Counted from the first letter of the stretch, positions 33,391-42,034 are shown. The stretch is DNA of 64,000 nt from Lachnospiraceae bacterium (GCA_029067085.1 JAIEFE010000013.1:332790-396789); one strand, 5' to 3'. Made by a program: numbers and translations. The notes: generated by a model not told the origin, from the letters alone.

Positions 33391-34638
33391 TCAGACCCGC
33401 ATTCTCCTCGCCCAGCCCCTGACGGCAGGCGGCAGACACAAAACGCCGATCATAACAGGAACCCAGATCAACAGATACGGCGACCAGATATACCGCCCGA
33501 ATATGTGAAAGGTATTGGTTCTGAAAATATCAGTCCCACTTCCCACCAGCGGGAGCAGATCAAACGCCTTTTCCAACTGGATGGGCACTTTTTCTTTAAA
33601 AGCCATAGGCCCATAAACCACCGCCAGACTTAATAAAAGCGCCAACACTTGGTTCTTACAGCGGGCTGAGAACAGCATGACAACGCCCGCAAATCCCACC
33701 GCGCCAAGCAGAGTAAAGGCATACTCGTAGATTTCCGCCTGCAGCATATTCATAGGCGCGATCGCGATCATTTTGATCATCTGAATGGGCATATTCCACC
33801 CCTCCGTTCCCAGAAAAACAAGCTGTAATAGGATCATCCCCACAGCCACCATAGCAAAAAGTTCCAGCGTAAAAGAAAGCCCCGTAAGGATTTTGGCAGC
33901 CGCAAGCTGTCTCCAGCCGTTTTTTGTCGTCAAGATGATCGAACTTGTATTGTCATGCCACTCCCCGGCAAACAGAGATGACAGGACAATGGCGAAAAAC
34001 AACGCCATGACCATTCCCAAATCGGCCAGCAGATTGCCGAGAACGGTCTCCCATCCGGGGATCCATTTCCACGGAAAAGGCTTCCGTACTTTCTCATTGA
34101 TCCGAAAAAGATATTCCTTCTCCCCGCCGGTCTGTCCACTGATATCGAGGAATGTTTCTACGGCCTTTTCCCTTCTCTCATAGAGCCCGGTGAGCTTTTC
34201 CGGCTTCACATAACCGCACATGATATCAACGTAACGCATATCCGCCTCCTCCAATTCCGGATAGAGTGTACTGATCCACCCGTTGATTACAAATAAGCCA
34301 GACCCCTGTCTTTTATTAACCGTTTCCCAGTCCTCTGCACCCTGTGTCTTTCTTTCTTCATCCAGCTGCGCCTTAAGTCCCTGAAAATCCCTGACCCATT
34401 GCTGCAGCGACTCGTCTGTCAATTCTTTATATTTTCGGGCGTAGGCCTGACACTTCCTTATGTTCTCGTACCCGTCGAAATTTCTTCCTTCCACATAGTC
34501 ATTCCTGCTTCCGAAAGTAATCCACTGATAGATCATAAAACTTCCGAATATCACACAGTAGAAAAAGCATAACAGGACACAGATTTTGGTACTGTTTTTT
34601 CGCCATAGTTTTTTATGTTCCAGCCTGAATAATTCCAT
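33391..34638 (-). CDS. ABC-2 type membrane protein
   Basis: A 415-residue permease with one N-terminal membrane helix (ICVLLCFFYCVIFGSFMIY), a large extracellular loop (about residues 45-200) and five more helices in the C-terminal half. The middle FFAIVLSSLFAGEWHDNTSSIILTT is typical of ABC-2 exporters. It begins 30 bases after the ABC ATPase gene and is the last gene of the sigma-factor operon. The cargo is unknown. Confidence 0.82.
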   Translation of the reverse strand: MELFRLEHKKLWRKNSTKICVLLCFFYCVIFGSFMIYQWITFGSRNDYVEGRNFDGYENIRKCQAYARKYKELTDESLQQWVRDFQGLKAQLDEERKTQGAEDWETVNKRQGSGLFVINGWISTLYPELEEADMRYVDIMCGYVKPEKLTGLYERREKAVETFLDISGQTGGEKEYLFRINEKVRKPFPWKWIPGWETVLGNLLADLGMVMALFFAIVLSSLFAGEWHDNTSSIILTTKNGWRQLAAAKILTGLSFTLELFAMVAVGMILLQLVFLGTEGWNMPIQMIKMIAIAPMNMLQAEIYEYAFTLLGAVGFAGVVMLFSARCKNQVLALLLSLAVVYGPMAFKEKVPIQLEKAFDLLPLVGSGTDIFRTNTFHIFGRYIWSPYLLIWVPVMIGVLCLPPAVRGWARRMRV

Positions 34639-34668
34639 TTCAAATTCCTCCTACTCTGCTTAATTGGA

Positions 34669-35529
34669 TCATTCGTTAAAGCTTTGCAGATATAAATCCT
34701 CCAACGTTGCCACGCAGGGCACCGCCTCCTCCACGGGTTTTGCATCTGCCAAAATTCGCAACACCACCTTTTCCCCCTCATGCCGCAAATTGGCTACCGC
34801 CGCCTTTTCCTGCCACCGGCTCGCCTCCGCCTCAGAGACGGTCAGCTCCCAGACCTTCCCTTCCGCTTTTTTCGTCAGTTCCGAAACCGAACCCTGCGCT
34901 ACCAGCTTTCCTTTTCTCATAAGCAGCACCTCATCCGCGATCGCTTCTATATCTGAAACGATATGAGTGGACAGCATGACGATACAGTCTTTTGCATAAT
35001 CGGAAATCAGATTGCGAAAACGCACCCGCTCCTTCGGATCTAACCCCGCCGTAGGTTCATCCAAAATCAAGAGCTTCGGATGGTTCAAAAGCGCCTGTGC
35101 GATCCCCACCCGCTGCTTCATGCCTCCTGAAAAAGTCTTTATCTTCTTAGTCACCGCCTCGTTTAAGCCCACGACATCCAAAAGTTCCTCGGTCCGTTTT
35201 CCCGCTATGTCACGGGGTATGCCCTTTAGCGCAGCCATATACAGCAGAAATTCCTTCGCCGTATAATTCGGATAGTAACCGAAATCCTGCGGCAGATACC
35301 CCAGTAAGTCCCTGTAATCGGCGCCCATAGCTGTCACTTCCCTGCCATCCAGAAACACCTCTCCTGAAGTAGATTCCAAAATGGCACACAACATACGCAT
35401 AAGCGTCGTCTTTCCTGCGCCGTTTTCTCCGAGCAGACCGTATACCCCCGGTTTTAAAACCGCGCTGACACAGTCCACTGCTATTTTCCTGCCATAATGT
35501 TTCGTCAAACGATCAACCGATAATTCCAT
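34669..35529 (-). CDS. ABC transporter ATPase
   Basis: A 286-residue ATPase of the drug/antibiotic exporter class. Walker A is GENGAGKTTLMRMLC, signature FSGGMKQRVGIAQALL, Walker B LLILDEPTAGLDP, switch MLSTHIVSD. The C-terminal 70 residues form the extra domain common in this class (LTVSEAEASRWQEKAAV). ATG at 35529 follows GGAGGGAAAACAGT and overlaps the upstream membrane-protein gene by 17 bases. It pairs with the permease at 33391. Confidence 0.91.
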   Translation of the reverse strand: MELSVDRLTKHYGRKIAVDCVSAVLKPGVYGLLGENGAGKTTLMRMLCAILESTSGEVFLDGREVTAMGADYRDLLGYLPQDFGYYPNYTAKEFLLYMAALKGIPRDIAGKRTEELLDVVGLNEAVTKKIKTFSGGMKQRVGIAQALLNHPKLLILDEPTAGLDPKERVRFRNLISDYAKDCIVMLSTHIVSDIEAIADEVLLMRKGKLVAQGSVSELTKKAEGKVWELTVSEAEASRWQEKAAVANLRHEGEKVVLRILADAKPVEEAVPCVATLEDLYLQSFNE

Positions 35530-36280
35530 ACTGTTTTCCCTCCTTTCTCATCTTCCGGATTAGTGCGATCTCTTTTCCGAAAAAGCCTGCAAAAATAAGA
35601 AACAAAATGATCCAAAGTCCCGTTGCAGATGGCTCATAAACCTGCGGAAACGCTCTCGCTGATATCCCACAACAGAACCAAAAGCTTATCGGAGCCACGA
35701 TACAGAACGGTATCCTTTCCTTCCTCCGCAGTCTGATCAGCCGCAGGATGGCTGTCATGCAGACCAGATACGGTACCAGACCATACAAAACAATCTGCCC
35801 CATACTCTCACTTAAATTTTCCAGATGCATGATCAGACAGAACAATATCGTAATACATACCAGATTAGCCGCTCCCGCAAGGATCAGTTTGGCAAGTATG
35901 ATCTCCGCTCCCGACGCCCTTGTCACTGCCTCCATTTCTCCCATGTTATAAAACTGGCTGCGGAGCAGCACCGGCATAACAGCCAGGGCAAACAGTGTCG
36001 TAAACGCAGGGATATAATTCGATACATTTTCTATTATTCCGATCTGCAAGCAGACCAGAATTAACACTCCCGCCTGCAGGCCGAAGATAGACAGCCCTTC
36101 AAACCGAAAAACATCCGATAAAAACTGCCAGAAGCCCGTTCTTTTTTCCTCCTCATGTACTCTCTGTCTTTGCATGATCTCTTTGCATCCCGCGACGGTC
36201 TCTCTTATTTTTTCGAGGTGTCCATTCTCCCCCTTTTTCATAGAACCTTGCAGATATGCCTTGAATTCCCTATCTTTCAT
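35513..36280 (-). CDS. Membrane protein in the anti-sigma position
   Basis: A 255-residue protein with a soluble N-terminus of about 65 residues and about six membrane helices. I do not recognise a named family. It directly follows the ECF-type sigma gene (11-base overlap) and precedes the ABC ATPase (17-base overlap), the usual place of an anti-sigma factor or a permease subunit. Start 36280 is chosen because GGAG lies seven bases before it. The soluble N-terminus (EFKAYLQGSMKKGENGHLEK) could bind the sigma factor, but I see no ZAS zinc motif. It may be a second ABC-2 subunit. Confidence 0.75.
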   Translation of the reverse strand: MKDREFKAYLQGSMKKGENGHLEKIRETVAGCKEIMQRQRVHEEEKRTGFWQFLSDVFRFEGLSIFGLQAGVLILVCLQIGIIENVSNYIPAFTTLFALAVMPVLLRSQFYNMGEMEAVTRASGAEIILAKLILAGAANLVCITILFCLIMHLENLSESMGQIVLYGLVPYLVCMTAILRLIRLRRKERIPFCIVAPISFWFCCGISARAFPQVYEPSATGLWIILFLIFAGFFGKEIALIRKMRKEGKQYGIIG

Positions 36281-36785
36281 CCCCAAACTCCTTTTTCATC
36301 AGCCGCAGTCCATTCCTGACCCGGCTCTGCGCCGTCCGCATGCTGCAGCCTATCACCTTTGCGATCTCCGAATACCCAAGTTCCTGTCCGAAGCGAAGGA
36401 TCACCGCTTCCCTCTGCTCCTGTGACAAAACACTTAGCAGCCGTCGGATTTCCTCCCTGTGCTCCACTTGCGCGATCTCGTTTTGTCCGCTTACAATGCC
36501 TTCCGCATCCTCCAGAGAATATAAACGCATTCTTCTGCTCTCATCAATGCACAGACGGTTCGCGATCGTGTACAGATAGGCTTTGAATTTTTTTCTGCCT
36601 TTGTACTTTGGCAGACTTCGAAACAGCTTTAAAAACGTTTCCTGTGTCAAATCCTCCGCTTTTTCCGGGCCGGAGCAATGCCAGCCGCAGTATCGCAGAA
36701 TGGCGGCGTAATAGCGGTTGATCAGCTCTTCCGCTGCGGTTTCATCCCCGCCCCTTATCCTGTCGATCAATTCATCGTCGCTCAC
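36270..36785 (-). CDS. ECF-type sigma factor
   Basis: A 171-residue sigma-70 family protein with region 2 (INRYYAAILRYCGWHC, AEDLTQETFLKLFRSLPKY, FKAYLYTIANRLCIDESRR) and region 4 (LSVLSQEQREAVILRFGQE, SEIAKVIGCSMRTAQSRV). I prefer the GTG at 36785, after AGGGGGCGGGAGAAT; an ATG-started frame to 36848 is also open. It heads an operon with a membrane protein and an ABC-2 exporter, so it probably controls its own export module. Confidence 0.88.
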   Translation of the reverse strand: MSDDELIDRIRGGDETAAEELINRYYAAILRYCGWHCSGPEKAEDLTQETFLKLFRSLPKYKGRKKFKAYLYTIANRLCIDESRRMRLYSLEDAEGIVSGQNEIAQVEHREEIRRLLSVLSQEQREAVILRFGQELGYSEIAKVIGCSMRTAQSRVRNGLRLMKKEFGDER

Positions 36786-36893
36786 ATTCTCCCGCCCCCT
36801 TTCCTGCAAGATGCGCATCTGCATATTATAACGAGGCGAACCATCCAAAGGATCAAATTTTTTCTTAAGATTTTTGGAATTATTTTTTCACGA

Positions 36894-36926
36894 CAAAAAA
36901 AAGAGAGAATTTCTTCTCTCCTTTTT
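36894..36926 (-). terminator. Terminator after the XRE-family gene
   Basis: GAGAGAA and TTCTCTC form a perfect seven-base stem flanked by A8 and T5, just past the XRE gene stop. A nearly identical copy lies at 41043-41075. Confidence 0.8.
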
Positions 36927-36934
36927 ATACTTAT

Positions 36935-37813
36935 TTATCTCACCCAATCCACGACCAGCTCCGAAAACACCCCCGAAACACTAATCTCATTTTCACTGTC
37001 AGCAACATTTCCACACTCTGCTGCTTTTCCTTCTTTCACATAATAAACATTGCATTTTCTGCCTTTATTGATAACATTCACCATATTTTCTTCCGGAATA
37101 TGAAGAAGCGTTTTTGCCTTCCACTGGTTAAAATCCAGTCTTCCCGCAATCTTATCAATCGTAATTTCATAATCTGTCTTTGCTGTGAATTCCAGGCTTC
37201 CACTGCTGTCTGAAATCAGGATCTGCTCTGCGTCACCGTCGTATTCCAAGCGGTTCAGATGAAGATTGTTTATTGTAAGAAGCTTCACGCTGGCTGTGAT
37301 CTCACAATGATCAGAATATTTATTCGGAAGAATGATCTCAACTGTCAGCGACTCCTCCGCTTCATAGCGGCTCAGCTTATTTTTGTTTTCGCAGATCACA
37401 TCAAGCTTGTTTTTCTTATCATCCAGCTTGATCTTATACATGGAGCCTATATTTTCCATGGTTTCGGAGGACAGCTTAACATGCAGCTTCTCATCATCGC
37501 CTGATGACAACATAATTGCAGCCGCGCTGCCAATATTGACATCAAAGTGTTTCTCGCAGTCAATGTCATAAATAGTTTCACTGGTATACACAGATGTTTC
37601 CGAGACTTCTTTTTTGACGGAATCCATAAGCAGCTCATCTATAGTCATCTTAAAGATTTCTGCTATGATTGCCATATTTTCAACATCCGGCAACCCTTTC
37701 CCAGTCTCCCATTTCGTGATAGCCTGCCTTGTTACGCCGATTTTTTCGGCAAGCTGCTCCTGTGAGATCCCCTCTTTTTTTCTTATTTCCTTTAATCTTT
37801 CAGAAAAATTCAT
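36935..37813 (-). CDS. XRE-family regulator with DUF4097-like C-terminal domain
   Basis: A 292-residue protein. Residues 1-65 are an HTH_3 DNA-binding domain (ERLKEIRKKEGISQEQLAEK, VTRQAITKWETGKGLPDVEN). The rest (about 95-290) is beta-rich with no membrane segment and resembles the DUF4097 repeat fold (ISDSSGSLEFTAKTDYEIT, NQWKAKTLLHIPEENM). Such fusions are known in clostridial regulators; the ligand is not known. The start at 37813 follows AAGGAAGGAGGATTAGAT. It lies just downstream of the FtsX-type ABC genes, with a two-hairpin repeat between them. Confidence 0.88.
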   Translation of the reverse strand: MNFSERLKEIRKKEGISQEQLAEKIGVTRQAITKWETGKGLPDVENMAIIAEIFKMTIDELLMDSVKKEVSETSVYTSETIYDIDCEKHFDVNIGSAAAIMLSSGDDEKLHVKLSSETMENIGSMYKIKLDDKKNKLDVICENKNKLSRYEAEESLTVEIILPNKYSDHCEITASVKLLTINNLHLNRLEYDGDAEQILISDSSGSLEFTAKTDYEITIDKIAGRLDFNQWKAKTLLHIPEENMVNVINKGRKCNVYYVKEGKAAECGNVADSENEISVSGVFSELVVDWVR

Positions 37814-37846
37814 ATCTAATCCTCCTTCCTTATATACCTTTTCTGG

Positions 37847-37942
37847 GAAGAATGCCCGCATTTAGAGCATTCTTCAGTGTGAGACATAGAACTTCTTCGC
37901 GAAGCAGCCTCTGCTGCGAGTGATTAGAAGTTCTTCTCACAC
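37847..37942 (-). repeat. Two-hairpin dispersed repeat, copy 1
   Basis: On the minus strand GTGTGAGAAGAACTTCT pairs with AGAAGTTCTATGTCTCACAC around a variable loop (hairpin 1). It is followed by GAAGAATG ... CATTCTTC (hairpin 2). Copy 2 lies at 60033-60120 with the same arms and a different loop. The TGA stop of the permease gene is inside the first arm. Confidence 0.82.
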
Positions 37943-40174
37943 GTTTAAAAGTGAATATGCTGTTATTTTCTTAATTGGTGCCGAAAGAAGTACGCTGATT
38001 ACAAATGCCACAGCAGTGAGCATCATGGCAAATATGATCAATATCCAGACAGCTACTTCAAAATGATTTTTTACAGCCCCGATCAGAGAAAAAATGATAT
38101 TGTTCATTACAGGAAGATACCATAGCCCGGCTATCACCGAAATGATTGACGCCATCGCCACAACGGGAATAAACGCAAGCGCGGTCTTAACCGTAAGCTG
38201 TCTGTTTGTATATCCGATTGCTTTATAGATGCCGAATTCCTGTCTGCGTCTGCTTATCATGGAATTTATGATGACATACAACACCAGCAGCACCATCAGA
38301 ACGGAAATCACAAACAGAATCATCACGATCACAGAAACAATACCCGTATACATTATTCTGCCATTTTCACTCATCTGCTCAAAATTTACGGATGACTTAA
38401 TAATCGCATCGTGGTTTTCTTCATACTCCTTTATAAACACATCGGCATTTTTATCATATAAGTAAACATTGACGGAATTCGCTGCGTCGCCGATTTTTTC
38501 GTATCCTTCACTCGTCAGCTGGCATACTGCTCCCGCATTGTTCACACTTTGAATATAACCGGTTACCATGTAATCCGCCGATTGATCGCCCACTGTCAGC
38601 TCTATCTCACTACCGATAGGATACCCATCCGAAATGGCATTTCCCACTGCGATTTCATTCTCTTTCGCAGGGCTTTTGCCCTCATAACAGATATCATTGG
38701 TTGTTTTTGTAAAATCTTCACACACAAAGGCAGTAAGACTTCCGTCTTCATAACTGACCGGTACGGAAGCATATTCCAAAACAAGCTTTACACAGCTGTC
38801 GTTTGCAAGAAGTGCCTTAAGCTCCGTCATTTTTTCATCCTCGGTCGTAAAAATGACAGACGGTAATTCCTCTGAAAGGGTATTCATAAAATTGTCCGGC
38901 TTGACATTTACATTATATAGGAGCGTTCCTGCAAAAGACAGCAGCACCATGATACCGAATGAAACGATAAATAGTAATATATTTTGTCCCGCCGATTCAT
39001 CTCCGGTGATACCTCTTATGGCATTGATGGGCTCTAGTCTATGTATTCTTCCTGCTGATAGATAGGAAAAAAGCAATATTGCGCATGACAATGTCAGTAT
39101 GACAATAAGCATAGCCATGATATCAAAAGCAGGCGTATAGGAAAATCCTGACTGGATTGCCAAGATACCCGCTACGGCAGGCAGAACTGCATAAGACAAG
39201 GCAATTCCGGTTATCGTAGATACAACGCCTACCAGCATGTAAGGCATAATTGTGGAAGCAATAATCAAATTACTTGTATAACCAACCGCTTTTAATACCC
39301 CCATCTGTGCCAGTTCACCTTCAATTGCGCTTCGTATCCGGAAGTTACTGAGGAAAATACTCACTACCAGTATAATAGCGGCAAGTGCTAAGAAGATAAC
39401 GATAAGCAGGGTACAGACCATCGTTCTGGTCTGTTTTGCGGTATCCCTGTCATTGATATTTAATAGTGCGCTCCCTTTCTCCCTTAACATTTCAGAGATG
39501 GCATTTTTCATTTCATTCAAATCAACTGTGCGGGCTGTTTTTATGGAATATTCCGCAATGACATGATCACTATATTCCTCCGCAAAATCCTCATAAACGG
39601 CTTCGGGAAAATAGCCGCCGATCATCCCGGTACCGTAATTACCATACTGCATTTCCAATACGATTCCGCCAATATTATAAGTATGCTCCTTGCCGTCTAT
39701 AGAATAGGTAATACTGCCGTCCTCTGCGAAACCGCCCAATTCCTTCATGTACATGGGAATAGAAACGGAAGCTTCGCTCTTCCCGGAAGGTTCCGTAACA
39801 GTAAGCAGATTCAGCGTTCTTTCCTCATCAAGATTATAAAAAACCGTATTCATGTCAAAATCAGAGCCTGCAAATTCACGGACTGTTACCGGCATAAATA
39901 CGCCGCCGTGCTTTTCAACAACCGATACCCCGTCAATTTCTTCCACTTCTGTGAGGAGATCGTTACTATCCTGAATCTGTGGAATGATAAAATTGATATC
40001 TGCTGTGTTCAACTGATCAAACAGGCTGTCATAAGCGTGAAATGTCTGAAACGCAAGCACAAGGGCAATATTGATAATAAAAGCTGTCAGGCAGATAAAC
40101 ACCCCAAAGGATAGATATTGTCCCTTTGCTTTGTTCAGGTTATGCAGAGTAAGTGTGGATATTTTCTTCATCAT
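37937..40174 (-). CDS. FtsX/MacB-like ABC transporter permease
   Basis: A 745-residue permease with two FtsX cores: an N-terminal helix (about residues 20-45), a large extracellular domain, helices around 255-420, a second extracellular domain, and three helices near the C-terminus. FtsX-type motifs are QMGVLKAVGYTSNLI and GIYKAIGYTNRQLTVKTAL. Such permeases with a separate ATPase act on lipoproteins, peptides or cell-wall regulators (mechanotransmission). The ATG pair at 40174/40171 overlaps the ATPase stop. Its stop codon lies within a dispersed hairpin repeat. Confidence 0.88.
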   Translation of the reverse strand: MMKKISTLTLHNLNKAKGQYLSFGVFICLTAFIINIALVLAFQTFHAYDSLFDQLNTADINFIIPQIQDSNDLLTEVEEIDGVSVVEKHGGVFMPVTVREFAGSDFDMNTVFYNLDEERTLNLLTVTEPSGKSEASVSIPMYMKELGGFAEDGSITYSIDGKEHTYNIGGIVLEMQYGNYGTGMIGGYFPEAVYEDFAEEYSDHVIAEYSIKTARTVDLNEMKNAISEMLREKGSALLNINDRDTAKQTRTMVCTLLIVIFLALAAIILVVSIFLSNFRIRSAIEGELAQMGVLKAVGYTSNLIIASTIMPYMLVGVVSTITGIALSYAVLPAVAGILAIQSGFSYTPAFDIMAMLIVILTLSCAILLFSYLSAGRIHRLEPINAIRGITGDESAGQNILLFIVSFGIMVLLSFAGTLLYNVNVKPDNFMNTLSEELPSVIFTTEDEKMTELKALLANDSCVKLVLEYASVPVSYEDGSLTAFVCEDFTKTTNDICYEGKSPAKENEIAVGNAISDGYPIGSEIELTVGDQSADYMVTGYIQSVNNAGAVCQLTSEGYEKIGDAANSVNVYLYDKNADVFIKEYEENHDAIIKSSVNFEQMSENGRIMYTGIVSVIVMILFVISVLMVLLVLYVIINSMISRRRQEFGIYKAIGYTNRQLTVKTALAFIPVVAMASIISVIAGLWYLPVMNNIIFSLIGAVKNHFEVAVWILIIFAMMLTAVAFVISVLLSAPIKKITAYSLLNV

Positions 40175-40935
40175 CACCACCCCATTTCTTTGATGAATCT
40201 GTCAAGTTTTTCAGTTCTCTCGGTATCGTCCTGTTCAAATTTCCCCAGATCACACTCACCGTAGATTTTTCCATCCTTAATATAAATGATACGATTTCCC
40301 CGCAGAGCCGATTTCTTGTCGTGGGTAACCATGACGATGCTCTGCCCTTTCTGGTGAAGGGAAGTAAAAACGTCAAGAACCGCCCCCGAATTGGCAGAAT
40401 TTAACGCACCTGTCGGCTCATCCGCAAAAAGTACGTTGGGACTGTTGATGACTGCCCTGACAATGCCTGCCCTTTGTGCTTCGCCTCCTGAAATCTGGGA
40501 AGATGTTTTTCTCCACGTTTTTTCAGGAATATTTACCAATGAAAACAACTCCTTTGCACGGTTTTTGATGTCTTCCCTGTCTTTGCTCGTCAATACTCCT
40601 GCAGTAATGACATTATCCATAAGGTTCATCTTATCGATCAGATAGATCTGTTGGAATACGAATCCACACTCCTTGCGCCGAAACACAGCTAATTTATCAT
40701 TGTTCAGCTTCGTGATATACGTTCCGTCAAAGTTGATCTCCCCGCCGTCCGGCTTATCCATCCCTGAAAGGGAATACATCAGGGTAGATTTGCCTGCCCC
40801 CGAGGAACCCATGATAACAGTAAAGTCCCCCTTGTAAATATCAATATTCAAATCTGCATATATAACCTGGACATTTTCTCCTTTGCCAAAAGCTTTTTTC
40901 AAATGCCTTGCCGATATGACTGTTTGTTTGCTCAT
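40174..40935 (-). CDS. MacB/LolD-like ABC transporter ATPase
   Basis: A 253-residue ATPase of the MacB/FtsE class. Walker A is GSSGAGKSTLMYSLSG, signature QISGGEAQRAGIVRAVI, Walker B VLFADEPTGALNS, switch VMVTHDKKSAL. ATG follows AAAGGCGGTTGTAGT. It is coupled to the FtsX-type permease. The 140 bases upstream hold the terminator of the RNHCP gene and presumably a promoter. No two-component system is attached, unlike many BceAB-type modules. Confidence 0.92.
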   Translation of the reverse strand: MSKQTVISARHLKKAFGKGENVQVIYADLNIDIYKGDFTVIMGSSGAGKSTLMYSLSGMDKPDGGEINFDGTYITKLNNDKLAVFRRKECGFVFQQIYLIDKMNLMDNVITAGVLTSKDREDIKNRAKELFSLVNIPEKTWRKTSSQISGGEAQRAGIVRAVINSPNVLFADEPTGALNSANSGAVLDVFTSLHQKGQSIVMVTHDKKSALRGNRIIYIKDGKIYGECDLGKFEQDDTERTEKLDRFIKEMGW

Positions 40936-41042
40936 ACTACAACCGCCTTTCCTTTATGATGTGACCATCATAATGAAAGAAATTTAGTTGCGCTACCAAC
41001 AGTTGTATACATTTGCTTTTTTTATGCTACTTTCCGTTGCAT

Positions 41043-41075
41043 AAAAAAAGAGAGAATTTCTTCTCTCTTTTTTTA
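41043..41075 (-). terminator. Terminator after the RNHCP gene
   Basis: A perfect GAGAGAA/TTCTCTC stem with A7 and T7 flanks, just past the RNHCP gene stop. It is almost identical to the one at 36894. Confidence 0.8.
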
Positions 41076-41077
41076 TT

Positions 41078-41503
41078 CTAGGATATACTGCCTTCGCCGC
41101 CCATCAGTCTCGTCATTTCTTCAATCCGTTCCAACGGAAACGGAGATGACGTAAGCGGCTTCATGGCAATGGACATCAGTTTCATGGGATTGTCGTCCGC
41201 CGCGATCCGGTTTGAGCTCATTTGCCCGCACTGGCGGCAGCGATGTATGATCGCCCATTCCCCGTTTTTTCTGACCCAGACTGCCACAGGTTCCATATAA
41301 CCGCCGCAGTCCGAAGCGCGGTCTCCCGGCTCTATGTCCACATGTAAACTTGTCAGACAGTTCGGACAATGGTTTCTGTGCTTGCTGCCCGCACCGTCCG
41401 GCACTACCTGCCGCCCGCAGACCTTGCACACAAAAATTTCCTCACAGGCATGATTTTTGTAATATCCTTTTTCAAATGATTTTCTTTTATTCTCTCTATT
41501 CAA
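41078..41503 (-). CDS. RNHCP-domain protein
   Basis: A 141-residue cysteine-rich protein with the family-naming motif KHRNHCPNCLTSLHVD. Further metal-ligand pairs are FVCKVCGRQV and IIHRCRQCGQMSSNRIAADDN. It is a small zinc-ribbon-like protein of unknown role. The start is a TTG at 41503, eight bases after GGAGG, and overlaps the CD3324-family stop (TTGAATAG), so the pair is translationally coupled. Confidence 0.88.
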   Translation of the reverse strand: MNRENKRKSFEKGYYKNHACEEIFVCKVCGRQVVPDGAGSKHRNHCPNCLTSLHVDIEPGDRASDCGGYMEPVAVWVRKNGEWAIIHRCRQCGQMSSNRIAADDNPMKLMSIAMKPLTSSPFPLERIEEMTRLMGGEGSIS

Positions 41504-41816
41504 TTTTATTTCCTCCCACGTTAAAACTCTGTCTCTCTGTAGGAGGTTTCACTTGCATTTTCCTGAGAATCCTCTGTATGCTCTTTTCCGTCAGATAAAA
41601 TCTTTGCGCCAGTTCTTTCGTGGAAACGCCCTTCTGATGCTGCTCCAAAATCTGTCCGTTTCTGATCCGAAGCTTCTCGTTCACACCTGTGGACGATCCC
41701 CATCTTTTTCTGCACTCTTTCTTCTTAGGCACATAGATTGCTTCGCCGCTCACATACGTCTGCAGGATTTCAAGAATATTTTCCGGCAGAATGTCATCCG
41801 CCCGTTTATAGCTCAT
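41496..41816 (-). CDS. CD3324-family small regulator
   Basis: A 106-residue protein of the CD3324/Mor-like type. It has the N-terminal YKRADDILPENILEILQTYV and GEAIYVPKKKECRKRWGSSTG. A helix-turn-helix occupies the C-terminal half (ILEQHQKGVSTKELAQRFYL, EKSIQRILRKMQ). It probably binds DNA. The ATG follows TAGGAGGCGGCT. It overlaps the RNHCP gene by eight bases. Upstream lie an inverted repeat (41850-41887) and a short leader open frame. Confidence 0.85.
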   Translation of the reverse strand: MSYKRADDILPENILEILQTYVSGEAIYVPKKKECRKRWGSSTGVNEKLRIRNGQILEQHQKGVSTKELAQRFYLTEKSIQRILRKMQVKPPTERQSFNVGGNKIE

Positions 41817-41849
41817 AGCCGCCTCCTAATAAGTTAATTTAGGAATGGT

Positions 41850-41887
41850 AATGGCTATCACAATTTAGTTAAAATGTCATAGCCATC
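41850..41887. promoter_or_regulatory. Inverted repeat upstream of the CD3324-family gene
   Basis: ATGGCTATCACA and TGTCATAGCCAT are inverted copies with one mismatch, separated by about 14 AT-rich bases. The size suits a dimeric regulator, possibly the CD3324 protein itself, or a leader-RNA hairpin. Confidence 0.45.
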
Positions 41888-41888
41888 G

Positions 41889-41918
41889 CTATGATACCGC
41901 GGTCTCCTTCTTCAACAT
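41889..41918 (-). other. Nine-codon leader open frame
   Basis: After a strong ribosome binding site (AAAAGGAGGAAAACGC) an ATG opens a frame encoding MLKKETAVS and then TAG. It lies about 70 bases before the CD3324 gene and directly upstream of the inverted repeat, so it may be a regulatory leader peptide. It could also be chance. Confidence 0.35.
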
Positions 41919-42034
41919 GCGTTTTCCTCCTTTTCTTATCTTTACTCAACATCAGCATATGCTCTTATCTTACATGCCGCCGAAAGTAAATGCAACCTCA
42001 CAAATTTTTGAAATTATTCTGGTGTTATCACATT

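Noticed and set aside
37847..37942. Possible CRISPR or insertion-sequence end
   Set aside because: Only a two-hairpin unit with no spacers, no transposase and no target-site duplication; best described as a dispersed repeat.
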